Of a DNA stretch of 64,000 nucleotides, positions 8,525 through 17,480 are shown piece after piece. Location of the stretch: assembly GCA_017550625.1 (NCBI GenBank), contig JAFZOL010000053.1:1-64000 (forward strand), written 5' to 3'. A program made the position numbers and the translations under genes. Position 1 is the first letter of the stretch. Each line of letters opens with the position of its first letter. The notes beneath the pieces are model-generated. The model did not search any database. It saw nothing but the letters and a program-made list of their open reading frames with translations, and was not told where the DNA came from. The stretch comes from Clostridia bacterium. GTDB taxonomy: Bacteria > Bacillota > Clostridia > Oscillospirales > Acutalibacteraceae.

Positions 8525-10817
8525 GAAGCGAAGCGATTATTTTTGCTTTTACGTCTCCCGAGAGTTCCTTCGCCGCCTCCATGTTCGCCGCTTCGGTGAG
8601 GATCCTGACGCGCGGCGAGTTTCCGAGCTGACGCAAACGTACGTTCCCCTTCGCCGTTGATACGGTATAATACGGGTCTTCGGCTGCCTTTTTCACCGCG
8701 CCGATCGAAGCGATCCCGCCGCGGATCTCGCCGGGATCGACGTCGAGCGGAACGTCCACCTGCCGGACGTAAGATCTGTTTACGCCGGAGAGCGCATCCT
8801 TCAGTGAGCACGCGCGCTCAGACAAATCTTTTAACAAAGCGGCGCAGAGGAACAGCGCGTCGAAATTCCAGAGCGACGGCAGCACGTCTGTTTTCGCGTC
8901 TTCTGCCGTTTCACGGCTGCCGATGATCCTGATCACCGTCTTCCTGCTCCTGCGGGCGATCTCCTCGAGCATCATCGGAGAGTCTTCACGTACGACAAGG
9001 CCGTCGTTTACAGAAAGATATTTCTCTGACAGCATAAAACGGATCGACGACGCGTCGAAGAACGCGCCGTTCTCAATGCAGTAAAGCTCCGTGCCGTTTT
9101 TGTTCAGCATGATCTGCAGCGGCGGGAACGCGCCTGTGTTTCGGTTTTTCGGCAGGACGGAATCAAGCACGGAGCGGATCAGAGGCTCGTCGCATTCGAC
9201 GGATATTGCTCTGTCGAGACTGCGTATCCCGAGTGTTTTTCTGAGCGCCGCCACGTAAGCGGTGGATAAAAGATGCATCCGGAACAGATCGCCGACGAGC
9301 TCCGGCGCGGAGAACGTAAACGAGGAAAAACGAAAATGGTTGTTGATCTGCCGCGAGGAAGAAGCGTCGAACGGCATGCCGTTTTTGCCGAGAAAAGAAA
9401 AAGAGATCCGCTTGCTGTCGAACGAAATATAGATAAACGCGTCGAGGGAACAGTAGGCGGAATAGAAATAGCCCTGCGCGAAGAACACGCGCTCGAAATC
9501 GTAGGCGATCACGCCGCACGAGCGCACGCCGGACACGCAGTTGTCTTTATAGAGCACGCTGACGTCCTCGCCCGAACAGGCTACCCCTACCCTTCTCACG
9601 CGCCCGAGGCTCGCGACAGCCTGGCCGATCCTTACGGCGTCGGAAAGCGTAAGATCCGTATAAACGTCGCCGTCCACGCCGAAGGAATCCGTTTCGATGC
9701 GCTTCGGCGCGCCGTAATACAGATCTCTGTTCGCGATCGATTCGGGCCGCACCGTGTTGCCGGGCCAGATCCTGCACCCGGAAAGGATGCGCGAGAACCT
9801 GCCGATCTGCACGCCGAACCCGACGACGGCGTCTGGCTCGACGACAGCGTGAGAGCCGACCGTCACCGCGTCGTCAAGGATCGCGCCGATGACTTCGGCG
9901 TTCGTTTCAAGCTTAACGCCGTCGCCCATGATACTTCGCGAAACGGTTGCGCCTTCGGAAACCTCGCAGCGGTTCCCGAGCACGGCGAAGGGACCGATCA
10001 CCGCGCCTGCCGACAGGACGCTCCCCTTTCCGACAAGGCTTGGCGCGAGGATCTTCGTGCCGGTTTCCGTGATAACATCTTCGCTATAAAACGTGCTGTC
10101 GGGATCTGCGTCTTGATAGTCGGTCAACAAACGCAAAGTCTCACGCAGCAGGCTTTCGGGTTCGCCGACGTCGCACCAAAACCCTGTTTCGGGATAACAG
10201 AAAACTTTGAAATCATCCTTTATGAGCCGCGGGAAAAGATCCTTCGCGAAATCGAAAGGCCTGTCATCGGGGATCTCATACAACACTTTTGCGCTCAAAA
10301 CGTAAATCCCGGTATTGATCAGAAACGACGCGGCGTTCTCCCAGGTCGGTTTTTCAAGGAAGCCCGTGACACGGTCATCTTCATCCGTCAGAACGACGCC
10401 GTATTCGCGCGGGTCGGCTGTTTCGACGCATACGATCGTGACGTCGGCGCCGCGGGAAACGTGAGAATCGATCGCTTTTGAAAGATCGAAATCGAACACG
10501 TTGTCGCCGCTTAGCACAAGGATGGCTTCGTCAGGCTCGCCGACGCAGTTTCTCACACCGCCGGCCGTGCCGAGCGGCTTCGCCTCGATGTGATAGTGGA
10601 TGCGCGTCCGGTACGTTTTGTTTTCACAATGGGATACGATCTCCTGCGCTTTATATCCGAGCGCGAGATGGGTATCTTTGATACCGAGCGCGTCCACGAC
10701 GTCGAGCGTCCGGTCGAGGATCTCTCGGCCCAGAAACATGACGAGCGGCTTCGGCCTTGTTTCCGTTAACGGGCGCAGCCTGCTGCCGACGCCTCCGCAC
10801 ATGATCACAGCTTCCAT
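8505..10817 (-). CDS. Sugar-1-phosphate nucleotidyltransferase fused to a degenerate phosphomannomutase-like domain
   Basis: Three-part 770-residue protein. Residues 1-235 form a nucleotidyltransferase domain with the signature GGVGSRLRPLT near the N terminus, so it should transfer NMP to a sugar 1-phosphate (GDP-mannose or glucose-1-phosphate type). Residues about 250-370 show the hexapeptide left-handed beta-helix pattern. Residues about 380-770 align in layout with phosphomannomutase/phosphoglucomutase, but the catalytic serine loop (TASHNP) cannot be found; the corresponding place reads FIYISFDSKRISFSFLG. Such fusions are known in bacteria as mannose-1-phosphate guanylyltransferase-like proteins. 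The exact sugar and nucleotide cannot be told from sequence. Start supported by AAAGGACGG 8 bases upstream. Divergent from rnhA. Confidence 0.8.
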   Translation of the reverse strand: MEAVIMCGGVGSRLRPLTETRPKPLVMFLGREILDRTLDVVDALGIKDTHLALGYKAQEIVSHCENKTYRTRIHYHIEAKPLGTAGGVRNCVGEPDEAILVLSGDNVFDFDLSKAIDSHVSRGADVTIVCVETADPREYGVVLTDEDDRVTGFLEKPTWENAASFLINTGIYVLSAKVLYEIPDDRPFDFAKDLFPRLIKDDFKVFCYPETGFWCDVGEPESLLRETLRLLTDYQDADPDSTFYSEDVITETGTKILAPSLVGKGSVLSAGAVIGPFAVLGNRCEVSEGATVSRSIMGDGVKLETNAEVIGAILDDAVTVGSHAVVEPDAVVGFGVQIGRFSRILSGCRIWPGNTVRPESIANRDLYYGAPKRIETDSFGVDGDVYTDLTLSDAVRIGQAVASLGRVRRVGVACSGEDVSVLYKDNCVSGVRSCGVIAYDFERVFFAQGYFYSAYCSLDAFIYISFDSKRISFSFLGKNGMPFDASSSRQINNHFRFSSFTFSAPELVGDLFRMHLLSTAYVAALRKTLGIRSLDRAISVECDEPLIRSVLDSVLPKNRNTGAFPPLQIMLNKNGTELYCIENGAFFDASSIRFMLSEKYLSVNDGLVVREDSPMMLEEIARRSRKTVIRIIGSRETAEDAKTDVLPSLWNFDALFLCAALLKDLSERACSLKDALSGVNRSYVRQVDVPLDVDPGEIRGGIASIGAVKKAAEDPYYTVSTAKGNVRLRQLGNSPRVRILTEAANMEAAKELSGDVKAKIIASLLDKNRN

Positions 10818-10885
10818 AAATCTGACCGTCCTTTCTTCTTTTTCTATCAGTATGACCCGTTCAGGGAAAAATAATCATTAGCGGA

Positions 10886-10914
10886 TTGCAAAACCGAGTC
10901 CGACGTGCTATAAT
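10886..10914 (+). promoter_or_regulatory. Sigma-A promoter for rnhA
   Basis: TTGCAA (10886-10891), 17-base spacer, TATAAT (10909-10914). A transcript would begin near 10921, only about 13 bases before the rnhA ATG at 10934, which also rules out any start codon further upstream. Confidence 0.7.
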
Positions 10915-10933
10915 ACCCTTCGGAGTTGATAAG

Positions 10934-11374
10934 ATGAAACACGTTTTTCTGTATACGGACGGCGCTTGCTCGGGCAATCCGGGGCCCGGCGGCTGGGGCG
11001 CGATCCTGCGCTGCGACGGCAAAGAGCTTGAACTCGCGGGCGGCGAAGAAGAGACCACGAACAACCGTATGGAGCTCACCGCCGTTATCATGGGACTTAA
11101 AAAGCTGCGCTTCCCCTGTGAAGTGACGGTGGTTTCGGACTCGAAATACGTGTGTGATGCGATCAATCAGCATTGGCTCGAAACGTGGGTGCGCAAAAAA
11201 TGGAAAAAAGCCGACAACAAACCCGTGCTCAACGTCGATCTGTGGGAGAAGCTTTTGGAGCTGATGAAACTCCACAAGGTGAGATTCGAATGGATCAAGG
11301 GGCACGACGGCCACCCCGAAAACGAGCGCTGCGACCGCATGGCGGTATCGCAGTATCAGCAGTATCTTTCGTGA
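10934..11374 (+). CDS. rnhA: Ribonuclease HI
   Basis: Cleaves the RNA strand of RNA-DNA hybrids, removing R-loops and primer RNA. The 146-residue protein has the N-terminal motif YTDGACSGNPGPGGWG with the first catalytic aspartate, the glutamate in NNRMEL, the aspartate in SDSKYV, and the last aspartate in NERCD, so the DEDD set is complete. ATG at 10934 has GGAG 9 bases upstream and fits the promoter at 10886-10914. It is a single-gene transcript ending in a strong terminator and converges with spoIVA. Confidence 0.96.
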   Translation: MKHVFLYTDGACSGNPGPGGWGAILRCDGKELELAGGEEETTNNRMELTAVIMGLKKLRFPCEVTVVSDSKYVCDAINQHWLETWVRKKWKKADNKPVLNVDLWEKLLELMKLHKVRFEWIKGHDGHPENERCDRMAVSQYQQYLS

Positions 11375-11390
11375 CCGTTTTGAAATACCG

Positions 11391-11426
11391 CGACCGGGTC
11401 GCCTGAGGGCAGCCCGGTCGTTTTTT
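11391..11426 (+). terminator. Intrinsic terminator of rnhA
   Basis: GC-rich hairpin CGACCGGG...CCCGGTCG (with an inner GCC/GGC step and a TGAG loop) followed by six T residues on the plus strand. There is no T-run for the minus strand, so it does not obviously serve spoIVA. Confidence 0.9.
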
Positions 11427-11440
11427 ATGGACGCGTATAG

Positions 11441-12919
11441 TCAGATAATAATGCATATGAGCCCGTTGCAGCCCTCGTTGATCACGCGCTCAAGCGTTTG
11501 CTGCAGCTTCATGCGCGCTTCGTTCGGCATGTGCATGAGCTTCGTTTTGAGGCCCTCGTTCACAAGGTCGTCGAGGCTTTTGCCGAAGATGTTGGATTCC
11601 CAGATCTTCGATGGCTCTTCTTTGAAGCCGTCGAGCAGGTATTTCACGAGGTCTTCGCTCTGTTTTTCGCTGCCGACGATCGGCGCGACCTCGGTCTTGA
11701 TATCTGCGCGCATCATGTGGATCGACGGCGCGCTCGCTTTGAGGCGTACGCCGTAGCGGCTCCCCTGCCGCACGATCTCGGGCTCTTCGAGGCTCAGTTC
11801 GTCGATCGACGGCATCACGATGCCGTAGCCCGTGGAATTGACCTGTTCGAGCGCAGAGGCGATCTTCATGTATTTGCGTTTTGTCTCGGCAAGCTCCATG
11901 ATCGACGCAATCATCGCCTTGTCGTCGGAGATCTCTTCGCCGGCGACGCCCGAAAGGATCGAGTAGAAGACGGAGCGGCTCACGTCCACGCCGATATACG
12001 CCGTACCCTCGCCGAGGTCGACCGACTCGATCGACGCGTTTTTCACGGCGTCGAGCTGAGAGAGCGCGTCGGGCATGATCGAGACCTCGCTTATCTTCGC
12101 GATCTCCGCCCCCGCAGCGCGGGCGCATTTACAGATCTCGGTCTTGACGTCGCCCGGCAGCGCCGGGTCGGACAGCCACACGGGCAGCTGCAGCACGAGT
12201 TTTTTGACCGGGAACTCCCTGAGAACGCTCGACAGGATCTCGCGGATCTCGTCTTCGGTCAGGTGCAGGCAGTTCACCGGCAGCACCGGCGCGCCGTATT
12301 TTTCAGCGAGAGACGAGGCAAGGGCGAGCGCGGTCTCGGATTCCGGATACACGCAGTTGAGCAGGATCACGAAGGGCTTTCTGATCTCTTTGAGCTCGTC
12401 GATCACGCGCTCTTCGGCCTCTTCGTATTCCTCGCGCGGGATCTCGCTGATGCTGCCGTCGGTGGTCACGACGAGGCCGATCGTGGCGTGCTCGGTGATC
12501 ACCTTTTTCGTGCCGATCTCCGCTGCCATGTTGAATGGGATCTCCTCTTCATACCACGGCGTTTTCACCATACGCGGCGCGTCGTTTTCGATGTAGCCGA
12601 TCGACGAGGGCACGATGTAGCCCACGCAGTCCACGAGGCGGACCTTGAGGTTCACGCGCTCGCCGAGCGTTAAACTCACACCCTTCTCAGGCACGAATTT
12701 CGGCTCGGTCGTCATGATGGTCCGCCCGGCCGACGATTGCGGGAGCTCGTCTATCATGCGTTCGCGCGCGAAATCCGCGGGGACGTTCGGCATAATGAGC
12801 GTCTCGAAGAACTTTTTGATAAAGGTTGACTTGCCTGTCCTGACAGGACCGACCACGCCGATATAGATATCGCCGCCGGTCCTGACGGCGATATCCTGAT
12901 AAATATTGGTGTCCGTCAT
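11441..12919 (-). CDS. spoIVA: Stage IV sporulation protein A, spore coat basement ATPase
   Basis: Forms an ATP-driven polymer on the outer forespore membrane, the platform on which the spore coat is assembled; made in the mother cell. The 492-residue length equals that of the Bacillus subtilis protein. The N-terminal TRAFAC-class GTPase-like domain has Walker A GPVRTGKST at residues 24-32, and the C terminus keeps the conserved tail needed for membrane targeting and contact with SpoVM. A mother-cell sigma-E type promoter lies 33 bases upstream. It stands alone between convergent rnhA and the copA cluster. Confidence 0.97.
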   Translation of the reverse strand: MTDTNIYQDIAVRTGGDIYIGVVGPVRTGKSTFIKKFFETLIMPNVPADFARERMIDELPQSSAGRTIMTTEPKFVPEKGVSLTLGERVNLKVRLVDCVGYIVPSSIGYIENDAPRMVKTPWYEEEIPFNMAAEIGTKKVITEHATIGLVVTTDGSISEIPREEYEEAEERVIDELKEIRKPFVILLNCVYPESETALALASSLAEKYGAPVLPVNCLHLTEDEIREILSSVLREFPVKKLVLQLPVWLSDPALPGDVKTEICKCARAAGAEIAKISEVSIMPDALSQLDAVKNASIESVDLGEGTAYIGVDVSRSVFYSILSGVAGEEISDDKAMIASIMELAETKRKYMKIASALEQVNSTGYGIVMPSIDELSLEEPEIVRQGSRYGVRLKASAPSIHMMRADIKTEVAPIVGSEKQSEDLVKYLLDGFKEEPSKIWESNIFGKSLDDLVNEGLKTKLMHMPNEARMKLQQTLERVINEGCNGLICIII

Positions 12920-12951
12920 AAAACCCCTCCGATGATTCTTTTGTTCAGTAG

Positions 12952-12981
12952 AGTATATGACGGGGCATTTTGCGATATGAC
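12952..12981 (-). promoter_or_regulatory. Sigma-E type promoter for spoIVA
   Basis: Minus strand GTCATATC (12981-12974), 14-base spacer, CATATACT (12959-12952). The -10 differs at one position from the sigma-E consensus CATACANT, and the -35 matches the ATAT core. Position and target gene fit mother-cell expression known for spoIVA in Bacillus. Confidence 0.7.
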
Positions 12982-13008
12982 AAAAAAAAGACCGGACGAG
13001 TCCGGCCT
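12982..13008 (-). terminator. Intrinsic terminator of the copA transcript
   Basis: Minus-strand hairpin CCGGAC/GTCCGG with a two-base loop followed by eight T residues, immediately after the copA stop. It abuts the spoIVA promoter -35 element. Confidence 0.88.
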
Positions 13009-13020
13009 TTATTCTTTGAG

Positions 13021-15540
13021 TTATATGGACGTTACCTTATATCCAGCGTCTTCGATCACCTTTCTGAGCGCCGCTTTTTCGACGGGCGAAACGAGTGAAA
13101 CGCGCGCGGCCCCTTTCTCGTGGCTGACTTCGATCGGCGCAACGCCTTCGATCGCAGCGAGAGCGTCGCGAACACGTTTTTCACAGTGTTCGCACATCAT
13201 GCCCTTGATTTTGATCTCGATCTCGCCCTGAGCGGTGTCGCTCTTTTTCGCTTTATTCAATCGCTGAGGACGGTCGTTTTTTTCGTCATAGAGCCTGAAC
13301 AGATTGAGTCTCAACGCGTTCATGCACACGCAGAAGCTCGACAGGCTCATCGCGGCAGCGCCGTACATCGGGTCGAGCTCCCAGCCGAGCAGCGGGATAA
13401 ACACGCCGGCCGCCAGCGGGATCAGCAGGGCGTTGTAGAAAAACGCCCAGAACAGGTTCTGCTTAATGTCTCTGAGCGTGGCGCGGCTCAGGCGGATCGC
13501 GGCCGCGGCGTCCTTGAGGCTGCTCTTCATCAGCACGATATCAGCGGCGTCGATCGCAACGTCCGTGCCCGCGCCGATGGCAATTCCCACGTCAGCGCGC
13601 GTGAGGGCGGGCGCGTCGTTGACGCCGTCGCCGATCATGGCGGTCTTCCCGTCCCGTGCAAGTGAACGGACCGCTTCTTCTTTCTGATCCGGCAGCACGC
13701 CCGCGATCACACGGTCGACGCCCGCCTGTCTGCCGATTGCGTTGGCAGTCTTTTCGTTGTCGCCCGTGAGCATCACGACCTCGAGCCCCATGTTCCGCAG
13801 CTGCCCGATCGCTTCAGCGCTGTCGTCTTTCGTCACGTCCGCCACGGCGATCAACCCGAGGAACGCGCCGTCCCTCATAAACGCGAGCGGGGTTTTGCCC
13901 TCGTTTGCGAACGCGGACGCTTTTTCGAGCATGTTTTCGGAAATTACGGTCTTTTCACCGATGAACTTTACGCTGCCGGCGTACGCTTTTTGTCCGTTGA
14001 GTACAGCCTCGACGCCGCTGCCCGGCAGCGCTTCGAACGCTGTGGTTTCTTCAGGAGAAATACCTTCTTCTTTCGCGCGCAGGCAGATCGCTTTCGCCAG
14101 CGGATGCTCGCTTTTCGTTTCAACAGCCGCGGCAAAAGACAACAGCTCTCGTTCGTCATATCCGTCCGCGGGCAGGATATCCGTCACGGTCGGTTCGCCC
14201 TTCGTGATGGTGCCGGTCTTGTCGAGGATCACGGTCCTCACACGCCCGGTTTCCTCAAGCGATACCGCGGTTTTGAACAGGATGCCGTTTTTCGCGCCGA
14301 CGCCGCTGCCCACCATGATCGCCACGGGCGTCGCGAGCCCGAGCGCGCAGGGGCAGCTGATCACGAGCACGGCGATGCCGCGCTCAAGGGCGTAGCCGAC
14401 GCCGTTGCCAGAGAGCACAAGCCAAAGGACAGTCGTCACGAGCGCGATGCCGATCACGACCGGCACGAACACGCCGGACACCTTGTCGGCGATCTTGGCG
14501 ATCGGAGCTTTTGTGGAGGCTGCATCGCTGACCATTTTGATGATCTTCGAAAGCGTGGTATCCTCGCCGACGCGCGTCGCGCGGCATTTGATGAAGCCCG
14601 AGCGGTTGACGGTCGCGGCGCTGACTTCGTCGCCGACGCCTTTATCCACCGGGATGCTCTCGCCGGTGAGCGACGACTCGTCGATCGCCGTGCCGCCGTC
14701 TATGATCACACCGTCGACAGGCACGCTTTCACCGGGACGGACGAGAAACACGTCGCCGATTTTCACGTTCTCGACCGGCACGGCTTTCTCTTCGCCGTTT
14801 TCAACGATCACGGCCTGCTTCGGTTTCATGCGCATAAGGCCTTTGAGAGCGTCGGTCGTGCGCCCTTTCGAACGCGCCTCGAGCGTTTTGCCGACCGTGA
14901 TGAGCGTGAGGATCATGCCGGACGCCTCGAAGTTGAGCTGCGACATATATTTCATCACAGTGTCGGCGCTGCCGTCGGCTGCGGCTCTGGTCATCATGAA
15001 CAGGGCGAAAAGGCTCCATAAAAACGCCGTACCGGAGCCCATCGCCACGAGCGTGTCCATGTTCGGCGCACGGTGGAGAACGCCCTTGACGCCGCTTATA
15101 AAGAACTGTTTGTTGATCACGATGATCACGATCGCGAGCAGCATCTGCGCAAGGCCCATCGCGACGTGATTGTTGTCAAAGAACTTGGGCAGCGGCCAGC
15201 CGAACATCATGTGCCCCATCGAAAAATACATCAGGGGCAGCAGAAAGCACACCGAAGCGATCAGCCGTTTCAAGAGCTTCGGCGTTTCGGTGTCTTTGAG
15301 CGGGTCGTTTTCGGGCTGCGCCTTTTTTTCAGGGCCGGGCGCGCTTTTGAGGCTCGCCCCGTACCCCGCCTTCGCGACGGCCGAAATAACGGCGTCGGCG
15401 GAGGCGGTGCCCTCGACGCCCATCGAATTCGTGAGCAGGCTCACCGCGCAGGACGTAACCCCCGGCACGCTTTTCACGGCCTTTTCAACGCGGGCGCTGC
15501 AGGCGGCGCAGCTCATCCCTGTTACCTGATACTGTTCCAT
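13021..15540 (-). CDS. copA: Copper-translocating P-type ATPase with heavy-metal domains at both ends
   Basis: P1B-type ATPase that exports Cu(I) from the cytoplasm. In the 839-residue protein, an N-terminal heavy-metal-associated domain has MSCAAC (CxxC at 11 and 14), followed by eight membrane segments, the metal-site motif CPC in the sixth, the phosphorylation motif DKTGT and GDGVNDAP. Unusually, a second heavy-metal-associated domain with MMCEHC is attached at the C terminus (about residues 770-839), resembling a fused CopZ chaperone. Family members usually carry their metal domains only at the N terminus. It follows a flavoprotein by 18 bases; no CsoR or CopY regulator is nearby. Confidence 0.93.
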   Translation of the reverse strand: MEQYQVTGMSCAACSARVEKAVKSVPGVTSCAVSLLTNSMGVEGTASADAVISAVAKAGYGASLKSAPGPEKKAQPENDPLKDTETPKLLKRLIASVCFLLPLMYFSMGHMMFGWPLPKFFDNNHVAMGLAQMLLAIVIIVINKQFFISGVKGVLHRAPNMDTLVAMGSGTAFLWSLFALFMMTRAAADGSADTVMKYMSQLNFEASGMILTLITVGKTLEARSKGRTTDALKGLMRMKPKQAVIVENGEEKAVPVENVKIGDVFLVRPGESVPVDGVIIDGGTAIDESSLTGESIPVDKGVGDEVSAATVNRSGFIKCRATRVGEDTTLSKIIKMVSDAASTKAPIAKIADKVSGVFVPVVIGIALVTTVLWLVLSGNGVGYALERGIAVLVISCPCALGLATPVAIMVGSGVGAKNGILFKTAVSLEETGRVRTVILDKTGTITKGEPTVTDILPADGYDERELLSFAAAVETKSEHPLAKAICLRAKEEGISPEETTAFEALPGSGVEAVLNGQKAYAGSVKFIGEKTVISENMLEKASAFANEGKTPLAFMRDGAFLGLIAVADVTKDDSAEAIGQLRNMGLEVVMLTGDNEKTANAIGRQAGVDRVIAGVLPDQKEEAVRSLARDGKTAMIGDGVNDAPALTRADVGIAIGAGTDVAIDAADIVLMKSSLKDAAAAIRLSRATLRDIKQNLFWAFFYNALLIPLAAGVFIPLLGWELDPMYGAAAMSLSSFCVCMNALRLNLFRLYDEKNDRPQRLNKAKKSDTAQGEIEIKIKGMMCEHCEKRVRDALAAIEGVAPIEVSHEKGAARVSLVSPVEKAALRKVIEDAGYKVTSI

Positions 15541-15558
15541 AAAAGATCCTTTTTAATC

Positions 15559-16902
15559 TTATTTGATCTTACCGATCTTTTCATAGAGCTTATCGGCTTT
15601 CCCGGCCCATTCGGCGAACCCGGCTTCGGTATCCGGGAAGTTCTTATAATGGTTCGAGATCTCAATCGCGTTTTTGAGCGCTGCGCCCGCCGCGCTGACG
15701 GTAGAGGTGCGGATCTGCTTTTTCGCGAGGCCGCTCACGAAGCCCTTCGCCGCCTCAATCAGCTTTTTAGGCGGGATCTTTTCGCCGTTGGCGGCGTTTA
15801 ACAGCTCGTCGCTGATGATGCCGCTCTCGAACGCGTATTGGAACTCCGGGAAATCCGCGGCGTTGACAACGCCAACGAGTAGCGCGCGCAGCATGGCGAA
15901 CTCGGCGCCCTGCGTGGAGTTATATTTTTTATTGATCTCCCACATATACGAGCGCGTCACCTTGTTGAGCTTCAGCGCGCGGTCGAGCGTGTCCGCGGCG
16001 CAGAGGATCTGCACCATTGAGCTCGTTACGCCCTCGCCGTTAACGGATTTCGTGAGGTTGCCCGCGTCGCCGGAGACGAAGAACCCGTCCGCCACCATGG
16101 AATACGGGTTGCGGGTATATGGCGTGCGGCCCTTTTCGATCTTCACGAGATCGTAGTCCGGCAGCGGAACGGTCAGTTCCATGTCGGCGTATATCTTTTC
16201 TGCATACTCAAACGAATGGCACGCTCCGATGCCGATGATCGCGCCGTGCGGATCGGCGCAGGGGGCGATCCAGCTCTTGTAATACGCCCAGAACGTGGAG
16301 CCCTCGAGATAATCCTTCGGATCCTTGAGCGTGACGTAGCGCAGGATGACGTAGAACATGTCTTCGTCGGTCAGCCGGTTGTTCTCCACGCCGTAGCCGT
16401 CCGGCAGAGCCGTTCTGCCGACCGCAGCCATTCCGGAGCAGTCTGCCACGAGCTTCGCGGAAAGCTTTTCGTCTTTTCCGTGCACGTTGGCAAGCACACC
16501 GCAGATCTTGCCCTGCTCGTCATAGAGGAAATCCTTGAATTCGCAGGAATACAGAAACTCGGCGCCGGCTTTTTCGGCCTCTTCATCCAGAAGCAGGGTG
16601 TATTCGTGCATGTGAAGGCCGACGATGGGATTGATCTGGCATTTCGGATAGAGCGTCAGCGGGTCGGCGTTATAGTTCTTTTCAAACTCGAACGCCCACG
16701 CGGGATCGCCCTCGACAGGGCGCGGAATGCCGAGGCGTTCGAACTCCCTTTTCTCGATATGAAAGATATCGTATTTCGTGCCGATCTTTTCTTTCGGCAG
16801 CTTGTCGATCACGAGCACCTTGTGCCCGCGTTTCGCCAAATGTTTCGCGAGATACGCGCCGGTGGAACCCGCGCCGATCACGATAACGTCGTAAGTTTCC
16901 AT
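15559..16902 (-). CDS. FAD-dependent oxidoreductase of the geranylgeranyl reductase/FixC family
   Basis: The 447-residue protein starts with a Rossmann dinucleotide motif VIVIGAGSTGAYLAKHL and keeps the family layout with the later GDAGN FAD motif. Relatives reduce polyprenyl chains or pass electrons to quinone pools; the substrate here is unknown. I placed the start at the ATG 16902 with AAGGAG 8 bases upstream, because the open frame continues upstream over unrelated sequence. A near-perfect sigma-A promoter lies 22 bases before the start. It is cotranscribed with copA (18-base gap), but whether it has a role in copper handling is not shown by sequence. Confidence 0.8.
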   Translation of the reverse strand: METYDVIVIGAGSTGAYLAKHLAKRGHKVLVIDKLPKEKIGTKYDIFHIEKREFERLGIPRPVEGDPAWAFEFEKNYNADPLTLYPKCQINPIVGLHMHEYTLLLDEEAEKAGAEFLYSCEFKDFLYDEQGKICGVLANVHGKDEKLSAKLVADCSGMAAVGRTALPDGYGVENNRLTDEDMFYVILRYVTLKDPKDYLEGSTFWAYYKSWIAPCADPHGAIIGIGACHSFEYAEKIYADMELTVPLPDYDLVKIEKGRTPYTRNPYSMVADGFFVSGDAGNLTKSVNGEGVTSSMVQILCAADTLDRALKLNKVTRSYMWEINKKYNSTQGAEFAMLRALLVGVVNAADFPEFQYAFESGIISDELLNAANGEKIPPKKLIEAAKGFVSGLAKKQIRTSTVSAAGAALKNAIEISNHYKNFPDTEAGFAEWAGKADKLYEKIGKIK

Positions 16903-16923
16903 ATCTCCATCTCCTTTTCTTTC

Positions 16924-16952
16924 ATTATACAAATAAAGCGGATGTGTGTCAA
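16924..16952 (-). promoter_or_regulatory. Sigma-A promoter of the flavoprotein-copA operon
   Basis: Minus strand TTGACA (16952-16947), 17-base spacer, TATAAT (16929-16924): both hexamers match consensus. No clear copper-responsive palindrome was seen next to it. Confidence 0.8.
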
Positions 16953-17000
16953 GTTCTATTGCTCTTCTATCGCCGCCCTGTGAGTGTTTACAAAAAAACA

Positions 17001-17043
17001 AAAAAGCCTCAAAAACGGCCGATAACGCGCGTTTTGGGGCTTT
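17001..17043 (-). terminator. Intrinsic terminator after tRNA-Lys
   Basis: On the minus strand AAAGCCxCAAAACG pairs with CGTTTTTGxGGCTTT around a 12-base loop and ends in a T-run, starting a few bases after the tRNA 3' end. It closes the secG-tRNA-Lys transcript. Confidence 0.85.
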
Positions 17044-17048
17044 GACTA

Positions 17049-17124
17049 TGGTGAGCCAGCGGGGATTCGAACCCCGGACACCCTGCTTAAAAGGCAGGTG
17101 CTCTGCCGACTGAGCTACTGGCTC
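17049..17124 (-). tRNA. tRNA-Lys (anticodon UUU), CCA encoded
   Basis: Complete cloverleaf of 76 bases on the minus strand: acceptor GAGCCAG/CTGGCTC, D-arm, anticodon loop CTTTTAA giving UUU, T-arm with GGTTCGAATCC, discriminator A, then genomically encoded CCA. It begins 10 bases after the secG stop codon, so it is probably processed out of a secG cotranscript. Confidence 0.97.
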
Positions 17125-17134
17125 GATTCATCCG

Positions 17135-17389
17135 TTAATGATGAAGGAACGCGAACAGGAACGTGCCGCAAAGGGCGACAACGAAGAACACGACGGTGAG
17201 AACCTTCGTGATTTTCGCAAGCTTCGCATCCTGCGAACGCTTTTTATTCTTGCCGAAATACGTATCGGAACCGCCCGCGATCGCGCCGGAAAGGCCGCCC
17301 TCTTTGCTCTGCTGCATCATAACGAGAACGATGATCAAAACCGCGGAAATAAAAAGCAAAATGCCGATCGTCCAATCATACCACTGCAT
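17135..17389 (-). CDS. secG: Preprotein translocase subunit SecG
   Basis: Small membrane subunit of the SecYEG export channel. The 84-residue protein has two hydrophobic segments (about 7-24 and 62-82) separated by the conserved loop MMQQSKEGGLSGAIAGGS, diagnostic for SecG. GAGG lies about 9 bases before the ATG. It is followed directly by tRNA-Lys; in many Firmicutes secG heads an operon with rnr and smpB, which is not the case here. Confidence 0.95.
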   Translation of the reverse strand: MQWYDWTIGILLFISAVLIIVLVMMQQSKEGGLSGAIAGGSDTYFGKNKKRSQDAKLAKITKVLTVVFFVVALCGTFLFAFLHH

Positions 17390-17433
17390 ATCTGAAACCT
17401 CTTTCGTGTTGTCTTTTCAATTCGTGCTAAGAC

Positions 17434-17462
17434 ATATTAGCATAACGAATCAAAAAAATCAA
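17434..17462 (-). promoter_or_regulatory. Sigma-A promoter of secG and tRNA-Lys
   Basis: Minus strand TTGATT (17462-17457), 17-base spacer, TAATAT (17439-17434), about 45 bases before the secG start. Confidence 0.6.
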
Positions 17463-17480
17463 GTCTTTTTTTAAATTTTT

